Assembly: GCF_902167145.1 (NCBI RefSeq)
Contig: NC_050096.1
Coordinates: 156,425,825 to 156,489,824 of the forward strand
Length of the DNA: 64,000 nt
Direction: 5' to 3'
Source: Zea mays
Taxonomy: Eukaryota; Streptophyta; Magnoliopsida; Poales; Poaceae
In this document: positions 12,069 through 24,065 of the stretch, in pieces
Numbering within the stretch: position 1 is the first letter of the stretch
How the letters are laid out: every line of letters starts with the position of its first letter
Program-made: the position numbers and the translations under genes
Notes under the pieces: generated by a model
The model's input: only the letters and a program-made list of their open reading frames with translations
Database searches by the model: none
Told to the model about the DNA's origin: nothing

Positions 12069-14029
12069 TGTGGCGGAACCGCCTGAAGTATTCTGCTTAA
12101 GTGCCCAAGTCGCACCCTTAAGGGCAGCAACACACTTAAACAGGAATAACCCGTCAGTCCCTCGGATCTAGTCCGATAAAGCCACTTATCCAGGATCGAA
12201 TACCACTATCTCACTCGAAGGTGAGGCACAGAGAAATACAATAAAACATAATACCATAAATTATGAAAGTATCATTAGTGATTACATTATCGGAGTTTCA
12301 GAAATAATAACCATAAATTTTAATGCAGCGGAATATAACTAACGAAGAAAACCGAGTAACATGGCGAAGCCTGGCCACACTACTCCTCCTGGTCCTCTCC
12401 TGCGGAAGCAATAACCCTCTCGACCATCTATCCCGGTGGCAGGGATGAAGGCCAAGTCACACCATCAACCAAATCAAGAAGGTACCTGCAAAAATTATGC
12501 GGAGGGGTTTGGTTTTCCAAAAGCACTAGCTGAGTCTAAGAATCAAGTTTTAGCTTTTCAAGTTTTAGTATGATCCTTTTAAAACTAGATGAGTACCTAG
12601 CTATTCATACATGATATCAAACATTTTATCAATCAATATCTTTTGCCAGTCATCTCATTTCCACTTATTACTCAATGCAGTACAATGGATCAAGCAGTCT
12701 CATTAGCTGCGAGAAGCAGACGATTCGAATCGAGTTTTTAAACCTTGCAAGGTAAACCTAAACACACGACGTAGCGAGGCACTCTGTCCCCACACACATC
12801 AGCCGTCCCCATCGGTTCCCTGGCAACAGAACAGGGCTCACCGCCTTGGCGTACAATGCCTCACTGACCCCGACTGTCGTCGTGCAGTGACCGCACTTGT
12901 ACCCACCATAACCGGAATGGGAGACCATGTCTCAGGTCGCGTGAGGGGCAAAGTCTGTGGGCAGGTTCACTCAGGTACTAGACTTACCGATTTGCCATAT
13001 TTCTCGGCATGTGCTTAGTACGTTCAAGCGCTTGACACAGGTATCCGCACGTTAATCCTTATTCCAATTTCGTCTCGTAGACAGCGCATCCCCATGGATC
13101 TGTGTCCACAAACCATCATCATTCCGTTATCAAAATGGATACAACCAATTCCTGACCTCGCACGAGTGCTAGAAAAATCACTCGACTTCTACCGAGATCC
13201 CTAATTAGTAAAGCAGCTACTTGGCCTAGCATACTAGTATCCATCTCAAAAGGAATCCTGAGTTCATGCAACTAGGGTTTCAGACAACTCCTACACTTAA
13301 GTGCACAGTACAAGCCTAGAAACATTAAGTGTAGTAAAATAGCATATATAAACGGTTATGTATAAAACCGGGGCTTGCCTTTAATTTAACACTTAGATAG
13401 TGTTTGCTGGGGTGGGTACTCGCTTGGTGAGCATCCACTGGGTAAGTCCATCCTTCCTTGGGTCGTCCACCAACTGCATCTTGTGGTTGGCACCACATCA
13501 CTTGCATGGTCATCTCTCAGTCCTAAATGAGATGCAAGATGCGTATGTATGAATATAATGAAATAGCACAAGATACTTTAAGTACATGTTAGCGAATTAA
13601 ACACTAAGTAGTGAGACCTCATAAGCAACCACACACACTAGCGTTAGCTAACTACATGTCATCGAGCGCACAACATTAACACCACTAAAAAGACGACAAA
13701 CATTTTGTATATTTACGCAACACAATTACGACCTCATAAGTACGAGCATTTATTTAATTTGCTACGGCTTTTCATTAGTTCTTATATTTATCACACAAAA
13801 GCATCCCAAACAACACAAGTTTCACAGAGTACCTATGCATCAATGTCTATGGAACTTCTATATCACAATCAACTAGAGAAAGAAACATATAAACAGGACA
13901 CATATGTCATCTCAAGTTTAGCCATGGCAAGTCTACATTAATTAAGAGCTAACCAAACATTTTTAGCAAAAAGGGTGAACTAAACATTCAAATGCGCACT
14001 TGCAGATTTTTAGGACAACAGCATAGCAG

Positions 14030-14865
14030 TTACTTGTTTTAATCATAATTCTTCAATTATTAATCCAAAACTAGCAAACTAAGATTTTCTGGAAAGCCTA
14101 AAAAGTGAACTACAACTTTGGTATTGTCATCACAACATGATTCAACACTTAGCAAGGTCAAAAAGTGCTAATACAACAGCTCTGTCCAGATTTGGACAGA
14201 TTCAGACTTGCAACTTCAAAAATTCACAACTAAAGATTCAGACATCCAAATAAATTTATCCTAGACTTTCTGGAAAGATAATGAAATTGGCTATAAATCA
14301 TTTATAAGCATCTCAAGGTGATTCAATAGGTAACTTAGGATAAAAGGCACTAGAAGGCTTTGCTGTCCAGATTTGGACAGATTCAGTCTTCACATTTTAA
14401 ACATCCATAACTTAATCCTCGACCACCAAAAAGAGTGATCCAAGACTTTTTGGATAGCTTAGCAAAAGTAATACACAAATTTTATAATCACCAAGAAGTG
14501 ATTCCATGTTTAATCGAATCAAACATTACAGTTTTCGAAATCTGTTCTGACAGTAGACAGAACACAGCAACCAGTTCGTAAAATTTATAACTCTTAATCT
14601 ATCAGGACTATGGTTATGAAATTTTAGCACAAGCAAGATAAGAAAAGCATCTACAACTTTCTTATAATTGACAAGGACTGATTCTAACATTAACTTAAGC
14701 AAACACTGCAGTTTCTGAAATCTATACAGAAATTGGACAGATTCAGTTACTGAATTTGTAAAAAGCATAACTCCTAAACGATCAGACTTATGGCTGTAAA
14801 ATTTTAACACAAGCAAGATAATAAGGTTATGTACAACTATTCTATATGACTTTTCTACAGAAAAC
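14030..14865. repeat. Diverged tandem repeats of about 180-190 bp inside the solo LTR
   Basis: The phrase TGTCCAGATTTGGACAGATT occurs at 14183 and again at 14364 (period 181). Two further degenerate copies (TTGGACAGATTCAG near 14734 and a weaker one near 14540) follow with the same downstream order of words ('cataact', 'gcaagataa', 'ctacaact'). GTCCA..TGGAC within the phrase is itself an inverted repeat. Similar wording occurs in the equivalent zone of LTR II. Confidence 0.5.
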
Positions 14866-16439
14866 AAAATTTAGTTCATCAAACATACAGCACGACGAAA
14901 ACAGTGTGTGCAGTTCAAAACAGCAATTAATAAATTTAAGCTCCTATACAATTCAAGAATTGCCATGTTCTAGAGACTTGAATTATTCTAACACTTTACC
15001 ATTTGTTAGAGTTAAATTAATCAAATGAGAACTAACAAGTAGACTTACTAATTTTTATCTGCGTCATTTCGAGCACTAGAAGTACCATACTCAATTAACA
15101 ACGCATTCTCCACGGTAATCAATATCGAAGCGCTTTTCACCCAATAATTTGCATTTTAGTTTAGACATCACATGAGCACTAATACTTTTCATCCGCGACC
15201 ATAACCATATGCATTTAGACTACAACAAGCAAATCATCGTGACTACGAGCTTAACCAAAGCCATCTAACAAGTTGATTAACCAGAGCAACAACCTAGGCC
15301 GCTATACACCATACACATCGGCTTGCCTATTATTATCGCAATCCGAGACACAACATATATATCACAATCACTTACGCAATCGACTCCTACTTACATGAGT
15401 TGGCTAACGTAGTATAAGAATTAGCAAACCATTTTAGACATTGTAACTCGAAACCATGGGTGGGAGCAGATTAATTAGTTTTTCTTCACCATTTCTTAAC
15501 TTAAATTAGTTAACACACCAGTCACCTAAAATAGCACATTGTTGGGGTCGAACATAGAGGCATTTACACATGGCGTAAAATTCCATAAGACTACATTTGC
15601 TACTAAAGGACCTAAATCACTTATGTGCATATCTTATTGGATTGTTCCTCAATTTTAACAAGGGTCGACTTACGAACGCTACTCGCCTCCAATAATTATT
15701 GGGCTGCGATCACGTTCATATGAGACCTCTAATCGATCAACAAGACATTTATTTTATCCGATGGGCATGGAATGCAATAATTGATAACGAGAAGCATCAC
15801 ATTGTCATACAACAAAAAGCATGACAACACCGATAGATATTATCCACTAATCGTTTAAAAATATTAAACTTACTTCTCGCTTTGCCACTACAACACCCTT
15901 TAGTCACATGACCATCGGGAGCATCCTTCACACGGTTATACGACAACAACCTAAACGTTGTGTTACACAATACATACATTTTGCTTCATTGCGAGTATAA
16001 CCATATTACGGCATATACCCGCACACCTCAATCAAATATCTTACGCCACCACTATTATAATGCACCACGGCACACACACATAAGTGTACTAATTCAATCC
16101 TCACATAACTTGTATTTCCAAACTTACTCATCACATAAATTTCCATCAATGCATTTCTCACAACATAACCGGTATTTTAAAAATTATCCTCACAGCAAAC
16201 CATCCATCAAATACATTTTTTACACATATAATCACACATTCACATCATCGACTGATTTATACGAATCGTAAACCACCAATCTCTAATTCGAAAATCATGA
16301 ACATAACCATACTACGACATACCACCGAAACATTTCAACCACATCCAAACATACATGCACTGCCTGACATCAACCAAATCATACATATCGTAAACTATAA
16401 ATCAATCAACCTGAACGAGATCGGATCTGAGTTGTGCAT

Positions 16440-17320
16440 GCATGTGGTTCGCCCGACCGACCTTGTATCGAACACGCGTGCGCGACGGTTGGCATTGACG
16501 GCTAGCTGCAATTAGACACACACAACAGTTCAACATTCTACCGAGCAAACAAAATAAAAAAAATAGGATAGCAAGAGGGGCAGCGGGATGTCTCACCGGG
16601 GGTCGACGACGTCGCGGATGGAGCTGCGCAAAAACAGGAAACACCCAGCGAGCGTCGACGGTGCTGCAACAACACATCTCCCTCGTAGGCATTACGTCGA
16701 ACACCCTGCGCACAGCGGAAAGGAGCAAGGGAAGGGGCTGTTCGGGGAAGGCGACAGGGGTGCTGTTCTTGGGAGAGGGGCTCGGCCTCCATGGGGAAGA
16801 AGGTTCCCGGCGCTGGTTGTGTGGGGAGAACGAGAGGAGGCCGGCTGGTTTTCCATGGGGGTGTCGGGGCGCGCTGGAGAGGGGCTGGAGCAAAGGCGTT
16901 GCGCAGGGCTGCTGCTGGCCGTGGAGCAGGGGGAGGACGAGCCAGAGGAGGGGTGTGTGCGTCCAGGTTCCCAGGGAGAAAAGTAGAGGGCACCGAGCAG
17001 CTGGAGGAGGGAGCTCGCGGCCATGAGAGGAGCTTCAGCGTGCCGAGGAAGAAGGGGCAGAGAGCACGCAGGGAGGTGGAGGCGCCATGGGAAGGGGACG
17101 AGCAGAGCTGCTGGCTTACTGTGCGTCGGCCGTGGAGAAAGGTCCCTGCGCCATGGTGAAGCTCTGCGCATCCTGCTGCAAGGGCGTCGTGCACATGGCG
17201 AGGGGGAGCTGGGCGCATGGAATCCTGGGCGCCATGGGAGGTCCCTACACTAGTGTGCGTGAGGAGAAGTGGAGATGGCTGGGAGAAAAGAAAATGGCGG
17301 CTAGGGGTAGATGAATAAAA
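16440..17320 (-). other. GC-rich block of the solo LTR, possible transcribed leader
   Basis: Strong jump in GC content beside a minus-strand TATA site. Several long overlapping open frames exist on both strands because the block is GC-rich. The longest, on the minus strand (16538-17359), has low-complexity P, S, A and R composition and no motif I recognise. I read it as non-coding leader. The other long LTRs also have a GC-rich block (about 1.45-2.44, 42.7-43.1 and 61.9-62.6 kb). Confidence 0.5.
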
Positions 17321-17344
17321 GCCAATTTGCAAGGGGAGGGAGCT

Positions 17345-17356
17345 CCTATTTATAGG
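17345..17356 (-). promoter_or_regulatory. TATA box of the solo LTR
   Basis: CCTATTTATAGG is palindromic. On the minus strand it gives CCTATAAATAGG just upstream of the GC-rich block, the expected U3/R arrangement. Transcription from here would leave leftward through the block. Confidence 0.5.
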
Positions 17357-18061
17357 CATGTGCTAGGGTTAGGGTTTTCTAGTAGGCCAAATGGGCTGGG
17401 TTGGGCCAGCCCAAACACTAAACAGGGACGCGATAATTTATTTCCATTTTATTTTATGGCGTTTTCATTAAACACGGATTATCAGAACGCTAATTATTTC
17501 CCGGAATACAAATGCTCCTGCGGAACTCGTCTCTACGGAGAACAGAGCGAAATAGAGTTCGGACGAATGGACGATTGAGCGATTCATTCAGCCGAGAGTC
17601 TGATTTGATTTCACTCGAAAATAATTCCTCGCACTCAATTAGGAACAAAATGAATTGAGACCGATTGGTTTCAGATTCGTGATCGAGATCAATCGGGTCG
17701 GGTTAATAAAAATCATTGCTGGTGTTGATTTTTGAATTCGGATCAAACACAGAGGTATTAAGCTGATTCGGATAAGAATTAATTAGAGTGCGACATACTG
17801 AGTATCCCGTGTGAGAATACGGACCCGGATAAAATAGTCGAACATAGATCAAAGTTCGAGGAATTAGACTCGGGCTCAGATCAGATAACAACCGTCGAGA
17901 GTTCGATTTAATGAGCTTCAGATGAGATTTATAATTCGAGAATGATTTTCGAGTTTGCATTCATTCCAAGAAATAAAAGTTTTAACAGGCTCCAAAATTG
18001 GCTGCTTCTCGCGATCGAATAACTCCGTCTTCGGTGAGCTTCCATGAATAATCCTGATAAA

Positions 18062-18216
18062 CTCCCGATATAACACGAAATCTCCCGATATAACACGAAA
18101 CTGACACGATATAACACGAAATCTCCCGATATAATCCATGAATAGACACGATCGAGAAATAGGAAATTTTCACTAAGCATTCAAGTTAGGGACAAATCTC
18201 CCGATATAACACGAAA
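18062..18216 (-). repeat. Direct repeats near the start of the solo LTR (U3)
   Basis: Unit TCTCCCGATATAACACGAAA, about 20 bp. Copies at 18062-18080, 18081-18100, 18101-18121 (variant CTGACACGATATAAC), a partial at 18122-18133 and one at 18197-18216. They lie within 180 bp of the U3 edge, where LTR enhancers usually sit. Enhancer function is inference. Confidence 0.7.
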
Positions 18217-18241
18217 CTGACACCTGGGGTGTCACATCTAC

Positions 18242-18606
18242 CCCGCACATCTACTGGGTATGACTCTATTTGGGTAATTGTGGACAGACTCACTAAGGTG
18301 GCCCACTTTATTCTAGTGAAGACCACATATTCGGGTGCAAGGCTAGCAGAGTTGTATGTGGCACGGATAGTTTGTCTACACAGAGTGCCTAAGAAGATTG
18401 TGTCAGACCGAGGATCCCAGTTTACTTCTCGGTTTTGGCAGAAGTTGCATGAATGCTTGGATACAAGACTGAATTTCAGCTCGGCCTACCATCCTCAAAC
18501 TGATGGGCTAACCGAGAGGACCAACCAAGTGCTAGAAGATATGTTAAGAGCCTGTGCTCTTAAACATGGTGGCAGTTGGGATAAGAGTTTACCGTATGCG
18601 GAGTTC
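18242..18606 (+). pseudogene. pol: Element V pol: integrase catalytic core, left part
   Basis: Reads in frame with the piece ending at 12068 once the solo LTR and one TCTAC are removed. It shows the DDE residues of the integrase: D in WVIVDRLTKVAHF, D in VSDRGSQFTSRFW and E in TDGLTERTNQVLEDMLRAC (about 18260-18555). The frame is open to GGSWDKSLPYAEF, where Zeon-like copy B has inserted at AGTTC (18602-18606). All three catalytic acidic residues are present in this fragment. Confidence 0.9.
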
Positions 18607-19282
18607 TGTTGGGGACTTGTTCTCAAATGCTATAAGTTAAGAACAAGGCAACATAAAAAATATTAAATGTTAATGCCCTTCATCCTGCGAGGCATTATTT
18701 CCCTTAGGATATAATGATCTTCGGATGAAGGTCATGAAGGTCATACCTTCATCATCGCAGCATACGATAATGAAAAGAGAATCATGCGAAACGTAAAAGA
18801 TAAAAGATAATATGAATAATTATGCATCATTATCAACTCATTTCTATTTTATTATCATGGAAAAATAGAAATGATATCAAATTACAAATGTACCTTCGGC
18901 TTGAAAGAAGGTAAAAGCACAAGCGTGACGCAAAAGCAAATGCCAAGTCAGCGTGAACAGTACAGGAACACTGTTCATCTATTTATAGGCACGGGATGCA
19001 GCCCATGTAAAATTAGACCCATGCCCTTTACATTTGCTAATGACTCTATAGTGATCCACCGAGGTCCAAATAGCCTTTTCCCTTTTAAGTCGGTTCCTTT
19101 TTCTGCTATCATGCCGAAGGTCCCTTGCGCATAGCTTCGGCTCTGCGTCAACCTTCGTATTCTTTGTGCTTCTCACACTATGGTTCTGCTCCAAGTCTGA
19201 AGATACCCGGTCAGGTAATACACTCCAGAAACATCGTTAAATCATGTTTTTGAGGACCTTCGGAAGACGAAGGCCCCCAACA
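18607..19282 (-). repeat. 3' LTR of Zeon-like copy B
   Basis: 676 bp. It shares its terminal 30 bp and the CTATTTATAG core with copy A LTRs but is clearly diverged in the middle, so A and B belong to different subfamilies. The polypurine run GCGAGGGGCTAC (minus) follows at 19283. Confidence 0.92.
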
Positions 19283-19436
19283 GTAGCCCCTCGCAAGGTT
19301 AATTTGTTAGAATAATGAATTCAGATTGCGATATGGACGAAAGCCCAAAGCTGAAGGTCCGAAAAACACCTTCCCTTTGCTAGAATAGCAACAGTCAATG
19401 ACAGACGGGGCCCTCCAACTTGGAGCGCGCTGGGCG

Positions 19437-19444
19437 TATAAATA
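19437..19444 (+). promoter_or_regulatory. TATA box for the antisense ORF of copy B
   Basis: TATAAATA, 141 bp before the ATG at 19585, in the same context as in copy A. Conservation between two diverged copies supports a functional promoter for the aORF. Confidence 0.55.
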
Positions 19445-19584
19445 AGAATTCACCCCAAGCACATTTGGTACGCCTGCTTTGCTTTGCTTGATTTCTTAGC
19501 TCCTGCTTTCCAACAGTTGCTTAGTTTCTTAAATTTTCTAAGCTTCAGATTTGAGGACATATTTTTGTCAGTTCCGAAGATAAG

Positions 19585-22500
19585 ATGTCTCAAGACAAGA
19601 AGACAGTTGCTGAAACGAAGCTAACCGAAGAGGAGAAACTTCTTGAGGAAAAGACTGCTGGATTCATTGAGTCAATTGCAAAGACAAATACAGAAAAGAT
19701 TACAAAAGAAATTCTAGAAGGCTTATCTGAAGATACCGATGATAGCGACAGTTATGATGTAGAAAGTGGAGGCGAAGACTCCGAAGATCGGCCCTGGCGA
19801 CCAAGTCATGCAGTCTTTAGGAAATCGACTATGAGACAGAGTCATCTTGATAACATGAGAGGAAGGTATTTTCGAGATATATCTATTGTGAGGGCTAACA
19901 ACGGAGACAAGACTGTTCCTGTTCCTAAAGAAAATGAAGTCGTAATCTACCGAAGCTTCTTCAAAGCTGGACTTCGGTTCCCCTTAAGCAGATTTGTGGT
20001 TGAGGTTTTAAAGATATATCAGTTTTTCCTTCACCAGATCACCCCTGAAGCAATTATCAGAATGGGGATCTTCGTCTGGCTAGGAGAAGTCAAGGTTTGG
20101 AGCCAAGTTCAAAATGCTTTTGCAGTATGCATGAATTGTGCTATGAAATGAAACCCTGGGGTAAAGAACAGTACCATAACAATTTTGGTTGCTACAGCTT
20201 CGTTGCTCGTTCTGGCTCAAGCTACCCAGTACCAACCTTTCGGAAGAGATGGCTCGGAGCCTGGATGGAGGAGTGGTTTTACGTGAAGAATGATTTAAAA
20301 GCAAGAGAAGATATTAAAGAAATCATCATGCGCCCCATCTGGTCGCGCTTCGGCCTCCAAAAGCCGAAGGTAGAAATTGATGAGGCAGCCGAAGCATGCC
20401 AAAGGGCCTTCAGCACAGTCTGCGCATTTATTGGGACAAGGGACTTAGTCCAAGAGCACGTGGCCTATAGAATATGGCCACTGATAGACAGCTGGGAAAT
20501 GCCAAAGGAAACCATTACTAACCCTAGCGAAGGTGGTTTGGCTCGATTGAAATATGCCTTCATGTTTAGAGATCAATTTATCGAACCAGACGACGACTGG
20601 CTAAAGTGTGTTGAAAATACTAGCGACGAACTACTTGGAGCATACTCCAAGTCTGAAGATAACGCACTATCAGCGGCCTTCGGGAGCCGGAAAAAGAAAA
20701 GGCTAAATAGAGTTTTTGATGCTATTGGATTTGTGTACCCTGATTACCATTACCCACCGCGGGGGCAAAAAAGTAAGGGTACAACTTCTGGGAAGACTGC
20801 TACTTTGGCCACTCCAAGTGAGCCTGCGCCGAAGAGGAAAAAGCTGAAGGTTCTTACCCACTGACCGCACTACATTGAACCGGCTACAGTGCCCGAATTT
20901 GGTGGTGAGACTTCTTCAGCTACTGAAGCGAAAGAACCTGCTCCCCCCACGCAAGAGATTGAAGAGCCGGCTACAGTGCCGAAGGCATCCTCAGCCAAAT
21001 TAGTTGAGCCGAAGGTGGATAATATTGAAGAAACAAGAGTCGAAGGGACAAAAATATTAGAAGTCCTAAGCCCTTCGGCAGAAGTGACAGTGCCGAAGGC
21101 ACAAAAAGGTCTTACAGCGACCCCCAAGAGGAAAAGGATGGCCAGTGTACTAGATGTGCTGGAGACGATAAAAACTTCAAGCTCTACTCCAGGGAAAACT
21201 GTCGAGGCTTCAAAAACGCAGACTGATACAAGGCTGACCGAAGCAGAAGCTACAAAAAGCCAGGCCAACACCGAAGCTGGGCCTTCAAAGCCCGTCAAGG
21301 AGAAATCCTTGGAAACCGGAGAAAAAGCAGCGGAAAAAGAAGCTGTAGAACAAATTTTGCCTAAAAAGCTGTCACTCCTACTCCCGAAGCACTTTCCGAA
21401 GCTCTTGATTATATTATACAACACGCTTCGGGGAAAAGATTATCTGAAGAAGAGATTTTTTAAGCTAAACACTATGCCCGAGAACTGAAGTATCCGAAAG
21501 GGGCCTTAGTGTTCAATGGCATAGACGAAGATGACTTCTTATACTGTCTCCCAGACAACAAAGAATTATCTGTCTGCCGGGAGATGGCCAGAAGTATGGG
21601 GTTCCCAAAGCTTGAAGCTGGCCTGTGCGCCATGACGAAGGACGATCTTGCAGATAGCCTCGCATATAACAGTCTGAAGGTACAAAAATTGTATATTTGG
21701 AAGTTTACGAATTATGAATTATTCTTTTGCTCTTATATTAACTCGTTCATTCTTTTCTTATAGGGTTTAATACTTAGCAACGCCTTAAGGGCGCAGAAGA
21801 ATGCCGAAGACGAGAGTTGCACTTAGGGGTGGTAATGGATTGTGATCCAAATAGTTCTTCACAAAATGTCAAGGCCCTAAATAAATTATAGTTTAAAAAT
21901 GACTAGAAATAAAGCCCGACCCTAACCCGCTTCGATCCTTAAATCTTATAGTGCAAAAATTATAGCCCATTGTCAGCCCTAGTTGCACTATTGCTCTCAA
22001 CAACCTTCGAACAGAGGTTATTAAGCTGAGGAACGAAGCTTTGGAAAAAGATACAATTCTACTTACACTGGTGGACAAGGTAAAGGGGGATGAAGCTAAC
22101 TACAAGACCCAATCTGAAATCCAAAGCAACGAGATCGAAAACCTCCAAAAGCAACTGGTCGAAGCCAAATTGAAATGTGCTATTGCCGAAGCTGACCGAG
22201 ATGCCAGTGATTACTGGAAAAATTATTGGGAAAAAACAGTTGTAGAACTTCGCTCCTCAAAAGAAAGATGTTATGAAAAATCTGTAGAATGTGTGAAGAT
22301 AAAAACTAGCTTTGCCAACGTTGGCGCATATTCAAGCGAAGATAACTTCATACGGGGCGATCCCGAAGGTCCAATTGAATGGATCAGCAGCGAGGCCGAA
22401 GCCTTTGAGGAGATTTTGAGTGACCGTGGGGACATCTGTGCCTTCTCTGGCGCGAGGAGAATTGTAGCTATTTTGGAGAAGGCAGGTTGCGAACATGTGA

Positions 22501-22949
22501 AAACTTTGGTGCAAGCCGAAGCTGCTTTATCTATTGACGATACGAAGGACCCCTCGGCCGAAGCAAGCTTAGTAGGCGGAATTTCTTTTACTGATATCTG
22601 GGAAAATGGCGACCGAGGGATGGCCCACGAAATAATAAAGAAGAGCGAAAAAGATACTCATGACGCTAGGGAAGCAACGAAGGCAGCTGAAAAAGCTGCG
22701 GAACTCGAAAGGCGGATAGGTATTGCTTAATGACTTTTAACTTTATTGTTTATTTTTGTGACTTCGAACTGATTTATGTTTTCTACCGCAGCCGAACTAT
22801 CTCCTCCCCTAGAGCCCTTCGAGTCATTGGTCGACCCAGAGGCAAAGGAATCAGCAGAAATTATTAACATGGTCGAAACCATTATGGACGAAGTCGTTAC
22901 TCAACTGCTGACCGAAGCTGCAGACAAAGTTTTGAAAGAAGAAGAATAG
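19585..22949 (+). pseudogene. Antisense ORF (aORF) with PF04195-type region, copy B, three exons
   Basis: Starts MSQDKKTVAETK, then an acidic region ending RPWRPSH. The PF04195-type region spans NEVVIYRSFFKAG to PTFRKRW and EWFYVKNDL (19940-20290). A lysine-rich tail KRKKLKVLTH and a PEST-like A/E/P/T-rich linker (20889-21350) follow, then the conserved block LPDNKELSVCREMARSMGF (about 21550). After the first intron comes a coiled-coil and a final acidic helix. Introns: 21680-21763 and 22720-22791, both GT..AG; exon 3 ends TAG at 22947-22949. Breaks: 1-nt loss near 20080, TGA at 20862-20864 (CGA to TGA fits), frameshift near 21365, MITE at 21824-21981. An intact version would be about 1000 residues. 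Function unknown; transposase activity should not be assumed from the Pfam name. Confidence 0.75.
21824..21981. mobile_element. hAT-type MITE inside the copy B aORF
   Basis: 158 bp, flanked by a perfect 8-bp duplication GTTGCACT (21816-21823, 21982-21989). Terminal inverted repeats TAGGGGTGGTAATGG and TAGGGCTGACAATGG (reverse complement of the right end). The 8-bp duplication and TAGGG termini fit the hAT superfamily. Copy A lacks it at the same exon position, so it arrived after the copies separated. No coding capacity. Confidence 0.88.
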
Positions 22950-24065
22950 ATATTGTAAAAATATTGCTAGAATATTAATGTAACATTTGCTGGACTATGC
23001 TTGTAATATTTGGTGCTCATGGGTTTTTAATGTAATGTATTAATGGCTTTGTAATTCATTTCTTTGCGATGCATGAAACTTTTATGTACATACCATTTTT
23101 GAGCCTTCGGCGAAAAAACACCTTCCCTTCTTTTCATGCTTCGTAAAGAAGAGTTTTTATGCTTCGTGAAAAATCCTCCAATCGTCACAAAAACATTAAT
23201 GCTTCGTGAGCAATAGACTTTTTCCCTCCATATCAGAGTGCTTCATAAAAAATGCTCCAAGCGTCGCCAAAACATTGATGCTTCGTCAACAATAGACTTT
23301 TTCCTCCACATCAGAGCTGATAAAGTTGTATTTCTTCAAAACTTATTTTGTGCCTTAGCACAATTTCACTTTTTCGAAGCATTCTCCGAAGGTCAATACT
23401 GTATCCCCTTCTTGTGCTATTGATGCAATATGATGTATGATGTTATGTTATGCGAAATGATGTGATGATGTTATGCTATGCAAAATGATACTTTGTGCCG
23501 AAGACACACACTCACATCCCATATTGGAATACACAATCTCTTTGTCGTTTATTTTTTGGCTTCACCGCTTATTTTTCGGTGTATCAGCGCTGACTTTTCG
23601 CTGTAAGTTCTGCATTCCCTTAGGAACGTCTTTTGAACTTCTTCGCCTTCTACTTCGGCAGTATTCGCGTTGACTTTTTGCGCTTCGCCTTATATTTCGG
23701 CGGTATTTGGCTCTGCATTCCCTTTGGAACGACTTTTGAGCAGAAAACTTACACTGCGCTCCCTTAGGAACAACTTTTTGTAGCTTCGGCAAACTTACGC
23801 TGCGTTCCGTAGAACGACTTTTTGTAGCTTCGGAGATACTTGTGATGTAATTTTTAGCCGCGCGTTCTCTTAGGAACGACTTTTTGTGCTTCGGCGACTT
23901 TTTGGACTCTGTAAGTCTGTGGAGAAGATATATTTTCACTATGACAAAAACGAAGCTATTACAAGGAATTGAAAACGACAAGAAAACTAGGTTTTCAATA
24001 ATTGTTCCTTAGTAAGAAAGAAAATGACAATGAATGTAAAAACTGTTTCAGGGGTAGGATATCTC
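22950..24065. repeat. Spacer of copy B with repeated CCCTTAGGAACG motifs
   Basis: No coding sequence. From 23545 to 23900 short imperfect repeats recur: TTATTTTTCG-type words and several copies of a unit with CCCTTAGGAACGACTTTTTG followed by GCTTCGG. The core GTTCC-CTTA-GGAAC type sequence is an imperfect palindrome. It corresponds to the 7083-7270 array of copy A but is expanded and more degenerate. Confidence 0.6.

Larger units (their letters stand above)
12069..18236 (-). mobile_element. 6.17-kb solo LTR of a long-LTR gypsy family
   Basis: Bounded by TG..CA (minus-strand start TGTGACACCCC, plus-strand start TGTGGCGGAACCG) and by a perfect target duplication TCTAC (12064-12068, 18237-18241). 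No internal region, PBS or second LTR is present, so it is a solo LTR left by LTR-LTR recombination. The left 1.3 kb is clearly homologous to LTR VI (58664-60000). Layout: conserved left part (12069-13520), AT-rich middle with diverged repeats (13.5-16.4 kb), GC-rich block (16.44-17.3 kb), minus-strand TATA (17345-17356), and direct repeats near the LTR start (18062-18216). Confidence 0.88.
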
